DNA of 64,000 nt from Engraulis encrasicolus (GCF_034702125.1 NC_085869.1:19737177-19801176); one strand, 5' to 3'. Numbered from the stretch's first letter, positions 37,869 to 51,845 are shown. Notes: a model not told the origin generated them from the sequence alone. Translations and numbers: made by a program.

Positions 37869-38058
37869 CAGTGGTGTAGTCTACTTTTTTATGGTGGGTA
37901 TACTGTATATTTGAGCATTTTTTGAAGTGGGTATACTGTATATATTTTTGCTATTCAAAACAATGGATCAATCAATTTTAAGTGGGTATACTGAAATCCC
38001 TGAAATTCAGAAGTGGGTATACTCTGTATACCCGCGTTCTACGTAGACTACACCACTG
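37869..38058. mobile_element. 190-bp hAT-type MITE with exact 8-bp target duplication
   Basis: The ends are CAGTGGTGTAGTCTAC and its complement GTAGACTACACCACTG. The flanks GACTGTCA (37861-37868) and GACTGTCA (38059-38066) are identical. The interior has repeated GTGGGTATACTG words. Confidence 0.9.
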
Positions 38059-38126
38059 GACTGTCATAGGGAACACATCATTAGGCCTCAAAGAAGGAAA
38101 CATCTTATTTTTTATTTCTTTTTTCA

Positions 38127-38298
38127 AAATACATGTTTCGGGGCTTGCGCCTTTATTGATAGGAAAGTGGAGATTATGGCAGGAAGTGAGTGTGGGGAGA
38201 GAGATGGGGAAGGATCGGCAAATGACCTGGGCCGGAATCAAACCCGGGTCGCTGGCGTAGTAACCCAGTGCCCTACCGTTAGGCCACGGCAGGGCCAT
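38127..38298 (-). mobile_element. tRNA-derived SINE, near-complete copy
   Basis: The minus strand reads GCCGTGGCCTAACGGTAGGG (A box) and CCCGGGTTTGATTCCGGCC (B box), then TCATTTGCCGATCCTTCCCC, CTCTCCCCACACTCACTTCC and an ATCAATAAAGGCGCAAGCCC tail. It is the best-preserved of the four copies in the window. Confidence 0.8.
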
Positions 38299-38387
38299 AT
38301 TATTTATTTCTCTGTTTATCGCGTGGCTCAGCCGTGCCAGTCGAAGTTGTGTGTATGGTACAGTGCTGCAGGTCTCCTCTGCATCCC

Positions 38388-38460
38388 TTATTACATTACA
38401 TTACATTTGGCAGAAGCTTTATAACCAAAGCGACTTACACTACAATCGAGGACATAATCA
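38388..38460. repeat. Teleost repeat fragment (TTGGCAGAAGCTTT block), copy 1
   Basis: ATTACATTTGGCAGAAGC followed by CCAAAGCGACTTACA. A second copy lies at about 39355-39422 (GCATTTGGCAGACGCTTTTT, CCAAAGCGACTTACAATCGA). The parent element was not identified. Confidence 0.6.
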
Positions 38461-38975
38461 TAGCCAACATCACTAGCAGATTTTAAGTGCACAGGAAATA
38501 TACAGAACAAGTGCAGATGCTAAATAGGGTTTTTTATTTTTATTTTGTAAAGTACATTTGCCATACTAGCTCCTGAATCCCTGCCAGCCAATGGCTTCCT
38601 CCTCCTCTACCTCTTCCAATCTCACGAGTTGGGATGTGTTGCATCCAACACAGATAAACACACATGTGCAGGTATCTCGCCTTGAAGCCCACGGCTCACC
38701 AAGTAAACCCTTGCAATTGAACTCCACACAATATGGCACTCTCTCACTCACTCACTCACTCACTCTCTCGCCAGTAATTTCCGTGTGTAACAGGAGCCGC
38801 GTTGGGATGGTAGGTGTAGCGATGAGGGCTGGATGCTGGACTGTCGACCAGCGATAATCTTGTGTGTGTACCTGCGTGAAACGCCAACTGACCACAGAGG
38901 ATTTACCAGGGCCCGTGTGTCGCCTGTCCTCCCATCTCTGCGGGCACTCTGGCACGGGGGCACTGCAGGCTTCTT

Positions 38976-38976
<1 letters not shown>

Positions 38977-39023
<47 letters not shown>

Positions 39024-39056
39024 CCCCCCCCCCCCCACACACACACACACACACAC
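38977..39056. repeat. Compound (GT)n-C14-(AC)n repeat
   Basis: About 22 GT units, then a run of 14 C, then about 10 AC units and further CACA-rich sequence. The GT and AC halves are complementary, so a single strand can fold on itself with the C run as loop. Confidence 0.9.
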
Positions 39057-39354
39057 TCACACACACACATACTCACACACATAAACACACACACATCCTC
39101 ACACCACACACATGCTCACACACACATACTCACAGCCTGCGATTGGATAAGCGCGCTGATTGGCTTTTACAGTTGGTAGGTCACAGGGCCTGGAAGCTAC
39201 TTTTTCTTTTCTTGACGCAAGGAAAGATAAGCAGCAGTGTCCTTTGTGAGCATGTGTGTGATGGTCATATCCCCAGCACATGTCTGACCATACAAAGGCA
39301 AAGCAAAGTAACTACATATTTTGTCAAAAATATGATGTTCAGTACACTCCCTTT

Positions 39355-39422
39355 ACATTAGATTACATCACATTGCATTTGGCAGACGCTTTTTAACCAA
39401 AGCGACTTACAATCGAGTCCTT
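39355..39422. repeat. Teleost repeat fragment (TTGGCAGACGCTTT block), copy 2
   Basis: Same block and orientation as the copy at 38388-38460, about 960 bp away. Confidence 0.6.
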
Positions 39423-40348
39423 TATCTAATGACAAATCCTTATGGTCCAAATGTGTCCCCGTTAAAGAGATATTACTATGTCAAATTTGCTTTAACTACA
39501 ATATCCAACCCTAATACCAAGGCTTTAAAGACATATTTCTCAGTTTCATTGTTGGTGTAGTTACTGGACTTTGCCTTTTGTAGGACAGACATGTCTGACC
39601 ATTGCAGTGCTCTGACATTTGCTCTATTTTTTACCCGTGTTTTGCCTCTTTGAAGGTAATCTCTCTGCCACTCATCTCACTTATTTTTTGACGGGGGAGT
39701 TTTATTTGTACGTGTGTGTTTGTGTGTGTGTGTGTGATGTGAAGGTAAAAAATTGTAAAAGTCCTTGAAACACAACAGAAGCTGGCGTGCATCTTCACAG
39801 GGAAGACCCCCTTACTGCAATCTGCTGCGATCTCCTTTTTTTCTCTTAAGACTGCTGAGGTTTCAGCTGTCCAATCACTTGAGGGTCCTGAGCACCAGGT
39901 GAGAGAGTTGGAGATGGAGACGGCCAAGCCATGGGTTACATTTAACCCAGTCGCTGTTATTACTCCTGCCTTCGTTCGTTAGGACATGAAGGACTCTCCA
40001 CTCATCTTTTCACCAGCGGATAAAAAAAAATCTATCAATAGGCCCAACATGGGGCAGTATTCCTCTCATCCCTGTTCCTCCTCCCATCACGGCAAGTCTC
40101 TCCCCCCCGAATGGCAATTTTCCTATGGATTCCCAACACAATTGATCTATTATGGGATTATCTGACCTCGTAATTGGGCTTAGTGTTCTAACACTGGGGT
40201 GGTTTTTGAATCAAAGGATCAAATGTACTTAATTGACCTTTGTTTCAGGAGGATGGAGGGTGGTGCTCGCTCTCTGCATTGTCTTTCTACGACCCTTACA
40301 GGCAGTGGGCAGGAGGGACTCAATGTTATGTTGTCTCGTGTAAGCCCC

Positions 40349-40386
<38 letters not shown>

Positions 40387-42594
40387 CCACCTCCCCCTCC
40401 GCCTCCCCCTCCCCCTCTGCCTCCCCCTCCACCTCCCCACACCTGCCCCCTTTTCAGGAAGTCAACCCTTTTCCAGAAAGCTGACAAAGAGTCAGAGTGC
40501 AGCTGAAGATTTCCCCTTCTGCACCATTGACCTGAATCAAAGCGGAGAGTGCCCATTCCTCCACTACTATACTAGACTAGTCCAAGCAGCCATTTCTCCC
40601 CCAGCGATTGCGCCAGCAGCCTGCCTGCCTGCCTGCCAGGTTACAGGGCTCTCTCTCTCTCACTGTGTGCAAATTATTCACACTTCACATACAGAAGGCG
40701 CTTGGCGGCCAGGCTGCAATGCTTTTGCTTGTTTTCCCCCGCTCAGCCATTTTTCCTCTCGAGAAATCGTTTCTTGAAAAAAAACACAATCGCACGAGAC
40801 GTGAGCTACTTTTTGCCATTGTCATAATCCACAAAAGGTACAGGTGGATATACCGTATACAGTGTATACCGTATATATTCCTTCTGACGGCCGCCTGCAT
40901 TTGTGTCCGTAATCGCACTGTCAATCTCGTCATGGCGAGCACTCTTGTGTTTTTTTTGTGTCTTTTTTTTAACGGAAGAAGGTGAGCGAAATGGATGTGT
41001 GTGTGCTCGGTGACACAGGGCTGGAGGATTGTGTGGTGTAGATAAAGGAGGCAGTGTGAGTCATTTGAGTGAGTGTATCTCCTCAACGTCTGGATGGGAC
41101 ACAGCATGTCTAGCAGCGCTAGCCTACATTCCCCTGATGACTACCACCCAAACAACATCATAAAATCGACACCTTTCCGCATTGTGTCATATGTGGAAGT
41201 GAGTCATGTCATTTTTTTTATTGTGGGTGCCCCAGAACAGTCTTTTTTTCTCTTGCATGTACTGTACGTCTGTTTTAAAATATCTGCCTCTCTGATTAGA
41301 AATCGTGTTCATTCAACAAAGATGGGCATCATCCATGAGGGCATTTCTTAAACCTGAGTAATGAATTCAGAGATATTTGTCATCGATACTGCAGGTGGTT
41401 TCACCAGATTATAGTTCAGGTCCATTTAGTTTTTTATCTTCGAACAAGTTCGGTCAAATACAGATAACTTTTGCTTGTGCCTTGTCTAGGCCATATACCT
41501 GCCCTATAGGCTATGCTAATGATGTATCTACTGATAACTAACTAGGGTAATGAAATGATAACGTTGAAATGACAACTTGCATACAATGGCCTTTGTGCAC
41601 ACTTTGAAAAAAAACTGTGTTCAATAAATGGTATGCCTATATAAAGTGATCCCAAATTGGTTTTATTATGGGAGCTTAATGCTAGCTGTTTTTGAGCCCT
41701 CCGATTGAGCAAAACAGCTCCAACAAAAAGCTTATCAATTGTCATCAGTCGATGGCAGAAATTACCTCGAGCTCTATCCCAGCTTCTAGCGCCATTGTGC
41801 CTTCGACACTGTCTTTGTCTTAGACAATTAAAGTGTTACACGGTAGAATAATTTAAATTGCTGCCACTAAAATGGAGACGGCTCTCTTTTAAAAATAGCA
41901 GAATTTGTTTACTGATTGCGTGTGGCTATTGACTTTCCCATTATGTGAAAAGAGCACTGATTAGTGACTATGCTATTGCAGGCAGACAGAGAGGGCAAAT
42001 GGACAGAGATGCAGTACAATGCAGAGCATTTTGCCACATTGTTCTGGGACCCTCACTGCCGGGGATTAGTAGCTGTGAAGAGTATAATAAGTGTCATTTT
42101 GGCCCCAATGCCATTTTCCAATAGCCATTCAACATTCTAGGTATGATTGAGTGTGTACTACCCATATGAAATATATGAAATACACAAGTCTTTATCGTGA
42201 TGGCGATTTCTCTCTCTTTTAGTTCAGTAACACTGAAAGATTGAAGAAGCTTTCTCCTTCTTTTTTAAGAAGAGAAAAGTTTACGCAAAGTGGAACATGA
42301 CACAAAGAAATGCTGCATGTGTTAAGGTAGGTATAGACAGTGCATTATGTTGATGCATATTTTTGGAGGTTGTAAGAGTACATGTGATAACGGGAGGTCA
42401 GTCATGTTGTTTTATATGGTAATAATTGTCCAGCTTAAATCTAGACACAACTCTGTGTTTGAGAAGAAGAGAGAGGTGCATTCCCTCTGAGATGCATAAG
42501 GGGCCAAAGTTGTGTGATTTGTTGGGGTATAGAATGTTATTTGTTGTTTTTGTAGATTCATTGTGAAAAAAAACATAGTGGCTGGGGACATTGA

Positions 42595-42720
42595 GATGGC
42601 AAATTCCTCTATTTTTGCATCATGTTTGTGGAAAAAGTGCTGGGGACAGGCTAGGTTTATTTCAAAAAGTGGTATGGACATGTCCCCACCATCCACACCT
42701 AAAATTACACCCATACCAGT
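42595..42720. repeat. Dispersed repeat, copy 2 (partner at 16874-16985)
   Basis: AGTGGTATGGACATGTCCCC, CACCATCCACACCTAAAATT and neighbouring sequence are the complement of the copy in scrn3. Confidence 0.65.
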
Positions 42721-44559
42721 TCGGGACATGCATACCTGCTGTCACCTCTGAAAAACAGAACACTGATCAAACGAATGGGCTGTGTAGTGTAACAGGGAGT
42801 GCATTTTTTGGTGGTTTAGATTCCACTTGTCGTGGTTATGTGGGTGTTGGTGGGGCAAAGTGGCGAGTAACGCATTTCGAATCCTGGCATTCCTCAACAT
42901 ACTACAAGCCCATGTGGCACACCAGCCATATCTTTAACTAAAAACAGCTTCTTTATTTCTGTATGTAGAAAACAGTCCTGGTGAATAATGACAGAAAACC
43001 ACAAGGGCTCACGAGACGGAGACGAGGCTCTTCCTCAACAGATTTACGGCTCTCTGTTTTGACACCGCCATTGTTTTGCTTTCAACAATACCGTGGGGAA
43101 TGCGCGGCCTGTTCCACCACTTAACCGTTAGCAATTTCTGGCTTTGCTTTCGGAATTATGGAAATATTTTATCTGGTGTCGGGCGGCCAGCGCATACTTC
43201 ACTGTTTCAGGGCACTTCTTCTTTTGTATTGCTTGATTATATGGTTAGTGGAGGGAGATGGACACGGACAGGGTCTCAGTGGGGCTGTGTGCCCTTTTTT
43301 CCCAAAAGTGTTCTGCAACACTTTGTGAGGAACTGCTGGTCATAGGGCTTTAGTGGGTGTCATGGGTGAGTGTGAGATTTGGGAGGATGGAGTGTTCTGT
43401 GAGTAGTAGTGGCTTAAAATGCCAAAGGATTGTAGACACAGAGTGCTCGCAAAGAGCACCGACATCATGTACACAGCAGAATTGTATGACAATTATTCTC
43501 CTGTCACTTCCTGTGTACTTTTTTTTTGTGCAGCTTTCCTTACTTGAACCGTCTGCTACTGCCATGGCCGTAACTGCCATTGAGGACACAGAGGACATGT
43601 CCTCGGTATATTTTTTTTTCAGTAATGTAAAATGTATCTATTATGAAAATCGATATATGATCAACAATGATAAATTAAGTTTGTATACGCCACCCCCATT
43701 TACCCTCAAGAAAGTGATTAATAAAAACAAACTTAAGACTTTGTCTGAAGAGTTTGAAGCATTCTAATCTAAATGTAAGTATAGTATGCAGTACAGTACA
43801 GCACGCAATATTTGACCTCTGTATATGAACATGTCTCGTTACGGCCCTGTGTGCAGCTTTACTCACTTGAACCGTCTGCTTCTGTGACCTGTACTGACTC
43901 GTTGTCTGCCCTAGTGATATGGTTTGTATTCCACTTCCACTTCGTCTAACTACTGTAACCAGAAGTGAAAAAGAACTTTCCGTGTCTTTTATTGCTTGCA
44001 CCTGTTGCCATAGTTGCAGCATTGTGTTTTGAAGTGAACTTTATTTGGGAAGCAACTATATTCATCCCATTTGTCTGATTTTTATGCGAAAGGGCCTCAC
44101 AGTTGTCTGCCAAACTCATCGTTTCAAACAATGTATTTGTTTTTTAATATACTGTAGTTTTTTCATCAGTTTGCACATCATTCATTAAGTCAAAGGCTCT
44201 GGATGGCCTTATTGAAACCAGGCTACAGTGCAACTCTATTTCTTTACTTTGAAGTGAGGAGAACCAAATTGCACGACTCGCTTGGTGGTGTGCACGTTAT
44301 AAATATTTCTCCACCCCCCCTCTAATGACTTTCAAAACCTTATGTAAACAGTGGATTTACTTTCAACAAAACCATCCAGAAAACTATTAAGGCCAGCATT
44401 AGGGTATCCTGAAAGCTGATTCCCCCAAGCTCCTCATGTTCCCCAAAGTCTCACAGAAGGGACTAGTTTCCAAAAAATAAATGCTCCCAGCGCCAGAACG
44501 GTGAGCCCAACCGCTGAGTCCTGTGCCAGCTAACAAGAAAGACACACTCCCTCTACACC

Positions 44560-44757
44560 CCCTCCTCCTTCTCCTTCTCCTCTCCTCTCTTCTCCTCCAA
44601 TCTCCTCTCCTCTCTTCTCCTTCCATCTCCTCTCCTCTCCTCTCCTCTCCTCTCCTCTCCTCTCCTCTCCTCTCCTCTCCTCTCCTCTCTTCTCCTTCTC
44701 TCCTCTCCTCCCATCTTTCTTCTCCTCTGCTCTCCTCTCCTCTCCTCCTCTCCTGGT
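44560..44757. repeat. (TCTCC)n pyrimidine-rich microsatellite
   Basis: Repeats of TCTCC/TCCTC with a pure core at about 44628-44690. The whole stretch is C/T on the plus strand. Confidence 0.93.
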
Positions 44758-47700
44758 GCAGTGGGACCCTGGTCTTCCCCCACAAACGTTCTCCGATCCG
44801 ATGGCCCTTATGGGCCCTCTCTCCCACTGGCTGAATGCAGGCAATCAAACTCCGTTGCAGAGCTGGAATGTGCATACCAGAGCCTTCATCAGCTTCACCG
44901 ATGGTGCTGTGTGCTGTGCTGCGGAGGGGGACCCAGTTCGCTGCTTAGCTCTGCTCTGGAATTCTGTGGTCTGCTACATATTTGAACTTCTCTTTTCATT
45001 CCCCTTCCTGATCCATATGTTGGTTGGTGTTGCTGCCCAGCCCAGAGAGCTGCAAAGATGTTGTACAGCACTACTATACCCATGCTGCAGCCAAAATGTG
45101 TTTGCGTCGACTCGTGATGGATGTGGTTCGGTCCTTTTAGAGCTGCTGATGTTTGACGTGTGATGGATGTGGTTCAGTGCTTTTAGAGCTGATGTTTGGC
45201 TTGGCTCCTTCTCCGCACTTTTCTTCTCTTTAATCTCCAACTGTGTGGACACCTGCTTATTCGCCATTGGGCGTAAGACGTAGCTCCTTAAAGCTTTACG
45301 GGGCAACACCCAAAAATTGCTACTGTTTCAATGAATTTGACATTATGCCGTTGATGGGAAGGTTTCAAAATCCTCTGCAAAGCCTGTGGCGACTTGAAAT
45401 TCGAGTCCCCATCATTCCTGATGAAGCCCAAATGAGAATCTAGACTGATGAGCTCACAGACATGTGTGTCGTGGAGTGAGGGGTTGGTTTGGGGAGGTTG
45501 GGGGATATCACAATCCATGGGGCTCAATAGTGACAGGCAGGGTCGACAGGGGGGGGACAAACGGGTATGTTGTCCCGTGCCCAGGGAGAAAGGGGCCCCA
45601 TGACTGGGTCCTCATTACATTGTATGTATTGGTGTGGGGGCCTGTTCAGATGAGTTTGTCCTGGGCCCAGCCAAAGCTGTCAGCGCCCCTGGTGACAGGA
45701 GTCTGTGTTTCTATAGAGGAGAGAAAGGCACCACCACCACCACCGCATTGCTCTGTCTTGCGCCAGAGCTCAGGGCTCAGAGCTGCTGCGTGCGCTGCGC
45801 TGGGGCCTTTGTCCCTCTGATGTGCTGCCAGACCCCAGTAATGAAACACATTTTGTGCGAGAGTGTGATTTCCAATAGATGGTCCACAGGAAAAGGGCCC
45901 TGCCATGCTGTGTTTTGGCTTCGGATCTGGCCTCAGCAGCAGCAGCCTCCCCAACAGCAACTCTACCAAGGGGCTCCCTCCCTGTCACACTCGCCTTTGA
46001 TCAGTTCTTTTCCTTTTGTCTTTCGATCTGTGTTCTCTTAAAGACCTAACAAGTGCAGTGGAGTGTGTTTTTAAGATAATGCCTTCAATATCGGTTTGTG
46101 TTTTTTTTTCTTCTCCCAGTTCCTGTCTAGTCCCGTCATCCTTTTGTCTCATTGTGTTGTTTGATGGCTATGGGAAATCTGAGCTTTTTTTCCTCACCAC
46201 CACACCGCAAACAACACCACGGACCAGATCCGAACAGAATCGCAATCTAGTCAGCATAAAGTTTGAAGACATATATCACTTTTGTTGTGTCAGTGACTTG
46301 TTGTGTCTTTTTTACCGAGCCACAACTTTTATGTTTATAGTGCAATTTCATCCATTTGTTTATGTGAGTGGAGATCGAGCTAGTGAGGAACTGCAACTTC
46401 CGCCATGAGGCAAGCTCAGCAAAAGCCATGTAACCGCTATTTCCTTCACAGGTCATATTTGTTTGGCACATTGCAATTAAAACAGTTGGAAATTGTCACC
46501 AAGATATAAAATGTTTTATTGTTTTTATGTACAAGTAGTAGATCACATCTTTTTCTTTGAAACGTTTTTCTTTGAAACACATTTTTTGTTATTTATTTGA
46601 TGGAACATTTCCTGTATGCACAGTATTGTTCATATTATATTATTTTAGTGAGTGACACACTGGCATCGCACTGAAAAGACAGGTTAGGTCACCGCATATG
46701 GAAAATTACAATGTTTTGATAGATTCAGCCAGTGCACATCATCTTCCCTGCACTGACAGACCGTGTGCTTGTAATGAGTTATGTGATTGCTTTGAGATAC
46801 TGAGCAAATCTGCAGTGTTTTTCCCCCCCTTTTATTTTCGAGGGGGTAGCTGGAATCATCTTCCTCCTTTCCTTTCTGTTTGTGGCCTCTCTGTTGAGCT
46901 TCTGTCACAGCGTTAAAATGGGCATTTTGATTCGGATAGAATGAGGAGGGTTTTTTTCTCTGTCAGCCTCCACTCACCGTGGGTGATTAGACTAAAACGT
47001 CTTGCCGGTCTTGACTGGAGATCACCAGCAGCTTCAGATAACACGCTTCGTGATTGAAGGTCGAAATATTTTGAATTCTAATGGGCCTCGCTCAATGAAT
47101 TGCTTGAAATAGTCTGTAGAATTTTTGCTGCTTCCTTCAGAGCCTCCAACCACCCCCAGCCTCCCTCCTCCTCACACACACACACACTCCTCTCACCCTC
47201 CTCTCTCCATACACCTCCACCACTCTCTCCCTCTGTCCGCCGTGAAAAGAACCATTGGGAATGGCTGGGCCTGATGATCATAGAATTACTGGATGGTGAT
47301 TCTAAACCCCTCAAAGAAGTGTTGCTATGGAGATCTCGTTCCAAACTGTGAAATGATTCACCTTTGAAAGGCTGGAGGGTCTGAAAGCCGAACACATCAT
47401 TGTTCAGGTGGCGCTTGGTTAGGAAATTGCCGGTGCCTGTGCAATCAGCACTCCTATGGTAGTTAAGGATCTAAAAAGGTTTGTTCTCTGAATGATGTGG
47501 GACAACAGTGATGTGCATATGATGGTTTCTTTCAATCAAGTCCCACTCAGACTCACCGGGGTTTGGTGAAAAAAAAAATGACAGAGCGGGTTTCTATGAA
47601 AGGGGAATGAACACCATTATTGTCTCTGTCAGAGCTAATGAAATCCTGAGCCACCCTGCTACATTCATTCAACCAACTGCATAAATCTCAAGCTAGTTTC

Positions 47701-49140
47701 AATGGTTATCTTATGTCAGGTGAAAAAGCCCCTTTACCGTTCCTGTCCCTCTATCTGTGTGATGTTTTTCAAATACAAAATTAGGCTAATGAAATATGGC
47801 TGCCTGCAAGATTGATGGCTGCTGCTGCCGGAGTGAAATTGATAAGTGTTTGGATAGACTTATTGAGACCTGTCCGCCATTCAGGAACAGGTGTATCCGA
47901 TGCTCATAGTAACATTTTCTGCATATAGAATTATGCTGAGAGAAAGTGATAGCTGACAGTGAGATGAAGTAGACGCATTCTGAACTCTTTTATACACATT
48001 GAAACCTTTATTTCACTTATTCACATCAGGCATCATCGTATGTAATAAGATCCTCACCGCACACGCTGATAAAGCATTGCATACATGGTTGTTTGTTTGT
48101 TTTCAGATCAGGAGTACAGTTTCAGCATGTGTGTTTTTTTTCTCCTTCTTGACTGAAGGTTTTATTGGCGTGAACACCCAGTAGGAGAATTGCAGTGCAT
48201 GCGGGAAGTGGAAGAGTGTAAAGGCGAGCCAAAGAATGTAAGCGATCACTGTCCTCCCCCTTCTGCCTCCCCAGGGCTGGGCTGGGGGACAAATATGGGT
48301 CGGGCACTTTTGGCTTACAGGAGCCCTTCATAATTAGCGGCACAAAACTGACTCACCGGTGGACCCTGCACCCTCGTGGGGCCCTATTCTCAGAAATGTA
48401 AAAAAACATTTTTTTTTTAAACATTTCTGAAAATGGGGGCCCACGAAGGTGCAGGGCCCACCGGGAGATGCCCGCTATGCCAGATGGCCAGTCCAGTCCT
48501 GGTTATCACTGTCCTCCCCCTTCTGCCTCCCCTGCATGTGACAGCACGTATAGGAAGTTTACTGCCAGCCTAGTCGTACACTGTCATGTTGCTAAATGAC
48601 CTTGATGACATACCCTCCCAGTTACAAACAAAAGCCAACACACCTTTTTAACAGTATGTTAGAAGTAATGCCTTTCTGTTTGTTTTTATGTTAATCATGC
48701 ATTTATTATATAGGGTCAACTCCATTCCTGTTAATGAACACAGCTGTCGTAGTCTACAGCTTGCTACTCCAGCTGAGAAATTATTGACAGACTGTAGAAT
48801 TGTAGAATTATAGCACATCTGGACTGTTTTTTTTTTTTTACGTCTATGCCATACAGTGGTTTCTAGAGAAACAAAGAAGTCGTTGGCCCTTTTTCCCGAA
48901 ATCAGTGCTTGTTAGAGGTTCAAGTCAGTCAAGGCTTTCATTATAGAGTCAAGTAGACTGTATACACTCTTGGTTTTGTGTTTGCTGCGCTACAGTTGGT
49001 AGTACTGCACTTTGTCCTGTCCTTCCATTGTGCCAAGCCAGCAGTCTGGGGGCAGTGGACAGTGCAGAGAGAGAGAAAGAGACTAAGAGACTGTATGCAG
49101 AGTGAAAGACGGAGCAAGTCAGAGAGAGAGGGGGAGAGAA

Positions 49141-49171
<31 letters not shown>

Positions 49172-51837
49172 CCGAGAGCGTGCCAGAATGTAATAGGCTG
49201 GGGATTCTTCTGGGGTTTTCCTTATTTTGCTCTGGCAGCACCCATAGTGGTGGCGAGGGTGGAGTTGTGTGTATAATATGAGGTCCTCTTCCACAGGTCC
49301 AACCCAGAGTCTTTTGTCTTGTTAGTCCCAAGCACACCTGCTAATGGACTTCTCCAAAACTACACTAAGAAGAATGAAGCTGTAAAATGTTAATTGCGCA
49401 GTACTGTAGACTTGACCCAACTCCTTCCACTCCTCCCAACCTTCAATTCTCTCTTTTTTTCTCTCTCTCTCTCGCTCTCTCTCTTCTCTCCCTTTTTTAT
49501 GATCTTCCTTGTGGCTTGGTGTGGCGCCGCAGTCTCGTAAGTGCTGCCTGCGTAGAGACCTATACAGACCTCGTCGTTAAAGCACTGGCTGCTGAGATTT
49601 CCCCTTTTGCGGTTATGAAGCAAACAAAAAAGCACCTTCATTTATATCGTGGTGTACTTAAAAACATTTAAAATGACACAACACAGGTGTGGCAAAGGTA
49701 CTGCTGTTGAAATCTGCCCAATATAAGCTTATAAAGTATTAAAAGGGGTTACACGTTGTTATACATACATTTCTAATCAGTTTGATACTGTTTTATCAAC
49801 AAACGTACAGTACATCTTAGTCATGTATCAAAAGCCTACACATGTACGTATATGCCCACTATAATCAGTGTCTTCCCTTAACTGAGAAGGACTTTCTTGG
49901 CAGCCAAATGGTACAGGGATATATGGCATAGTATAGGGGGATAGTATATCCCTCTTACGGTAGCTCTACAATACACAACATTTATATTTGTAAAATACTT
50001 AAATCCTACATGATATGAATATGTATAGATGTGTGTTACGCAATTATGGTGTGCCAATTAAGTGGATTCAGTATCTTGTTCTGCCATTGTTTTCTTACGT
50101 TTCCAGACCAATTTATGATATAAAATATTCAAGATGTAACAATAGGACACCTAAAACCTCCACTGTCCAAGGCCGTGTTAGAGCTTATACATTTCGGACC
50201 ATTCAGGAGCAATTCGCATTACATTATTTTCACTCGAAGTTCAAGCACGAACAGCGCACACAATAGCAAATTTTCATTCCAATCAGTGTAGAACTCTAGA
50301 GCGGCTAAATTGGAGCGGCAAAACAATAATTCCACTGATTAGCCCCCGTTCCGTGTCTAGTAAGTGAACTGTTTATACTGTGGAGTAGCTCGGGAAGAGG
50401 AGAAGAACCAAAACAGCCTGATTAGGCAAAGAGTAATTGAATAACTTCATTTCTCCATGAGGGCGAATAGCTTGATGACAGCTTGCATCGAGCCACAGAG
50501 GTTTTGTAACACTTGACTGAGTGGTGTGCGCTGTAACATTGGCCTTGTTTTAATCCTGAAAAATGGGCTGTTTATTGTTGCTGATATGATCTCTATGCTG
50601 TTTTGTGTACCATCATATCTCATATTTAATTTTATTTATTGTTTTCTTTTGGCATCACCCATGTCACTGTTGTCACTGGGATGCCGCCTTAATGACGGGT
50701 GCTTGTTTCTTGCAATCTCCAAGGTTGGACATGGCCGTGTAATCACCCGTCTCTTGGGGTAGTGGTAATCATGTAACTGCATAAGAGCATTAAGACAGCT
50801 GATCCCGCTGGCTTGCCGTAGCTCCTCTGTAGTTTTTAGGCAGTACAGGCCCGCTGGGACCATGGGTGCTCTGGGCCATGGGTCTCCGGGGTCTGACGGG
50901 CGCCTACTTATAGTTAGGGTTGGGGGGGGCTCTAATCAGGGTAGAGTCGTCCCCGTCACAGGAACGCTGGGACCGCCATGCTCCTAGGAGACAGCACATG
51001 CACAGTTAAAAAGATTTGAAGATGACATTGTATAAATTTCAGTGCTGAAGGACATGGATTTCTTTTAACTAATCTTTGACGACCAGATTAGACTACCGAA
51101 GACAAAAAGTATTTAAAAGATGTGTGTAGTAGATACAGCGGAGAAGAGGTATATAAAATACCCAGCAGGGAAAGTGGTTTACAGTAGTTGTACTCTGTGA
51201 CACTTGTGTAAAACATAACATGAATCATCATCAATAACTTCCAGCTCAAAGCGTTTTTGCAGAAACTTGTCTGGCGTCAGGCCGGTTGACAGTAATGATG
51301 AACGGCATGAATCAGTCAAGTGACGCACATGCTCACAGGGCCTCAGCTGTCATCGGCCGGCTCCACCGAGGTGTCTGTACTCTAATGCCTGGAGTGCTAC
51401 AGCTCCCCAAGTATGTGAGTTTCATGCGAGCGAGCGAGGCAGGAGAGCGAGCTCACATGCCTAACATAGTGGAAAACATCTGTCATCACATCCCCACACT
51501 CAGCCAACGTCATCTCCACCATCCAGATGCCAGAGATGCAAATAAAGCATTTGATTGGGAGGTCTTACAGTACAAATGGATATCAGACAAGATAGGAACC
51601 GTTTCACGGCTTTGCTAGATGACTAACAGACATGAGAAGTCTATAGTTGTATCTGGTATCTAGTGCGTAAATAGAAATGGTTTATTATTAAATGATCCTA
51701 ACTGAATGAGTATTTTGCTAATGTGCCAGTATGAGACATTTACATTACTGTACGTTTTCGTTAAGCATTTAAAAATTCCAACTGAGGCCAACTGATTTGT
51801 GTCTGATGTAGCCTGTGCCTGCTCTTTGGTCAGACAC
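44758..51837. other. sp9 upstream desert, 44.8-51.8 kb
   Basis: No gene. A short tandem duplication GATGGATGTGGTTCGG/CAG lies near 45117-45200, and a fold-back at 48353-48466. The complex blocks around 47620-47900 and 50190-50520 look like candidate conserved non-coding sequence. A short (AC)n lies at 49140-49170. Confidence 0.5.
48353..48466. mobile_element. Fold-back element fragment
   Basis: CACCGGTGGACCCTGCACC and GTGGGGCCC pair with GGGGGCCCACGAAGGTGCAG and GGGCCCACCGG across a T/A-rich centre. The adjoining GGCCAGTCCAG resembles sequence near 57190-57230. Confidence 0.6.
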
Positions 51838-51839
51838 GG

Positions 51840-51845
51840 GCCTCT

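Larger units (their letters stand above)
38461..44560. other. sp9 upstream desert, 38.5-44.6 kb
   Basis: No gene. Besides the repeats listed separately there is a (CA)n plus C/T-rich tract at 40350-40450, a dispersed-repeat copy at 42595-42720, and a local duplication (TTGAACCGTCTGCT at 43547 and about 43867). The rest is unremarkable complex sequence. Confidence 0.55.

Noticed and set aside
38240..38298. Possible tRNA gene
   Set aside because: A and B boxes are present, but they sit at the head of a SINE with the expected body and tail, and no cloverleaf acceptor stem is evident. The same applies to the boxes near 11480, 25720 and 60830.
40199..40777. 192-codon frame containing a His-Thr and Pro/Leu repeat
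   Set aside because: Its length depends on the (CA)n and CCTCC tracts. The flanks are not gene-like.
44756..45163. 135-codon open frame after the (TCTCC)n repeat
   Set aside because: No recognisable domain, no splice sites matching a gene, and overlapping frames of equal length. Treated as chance.
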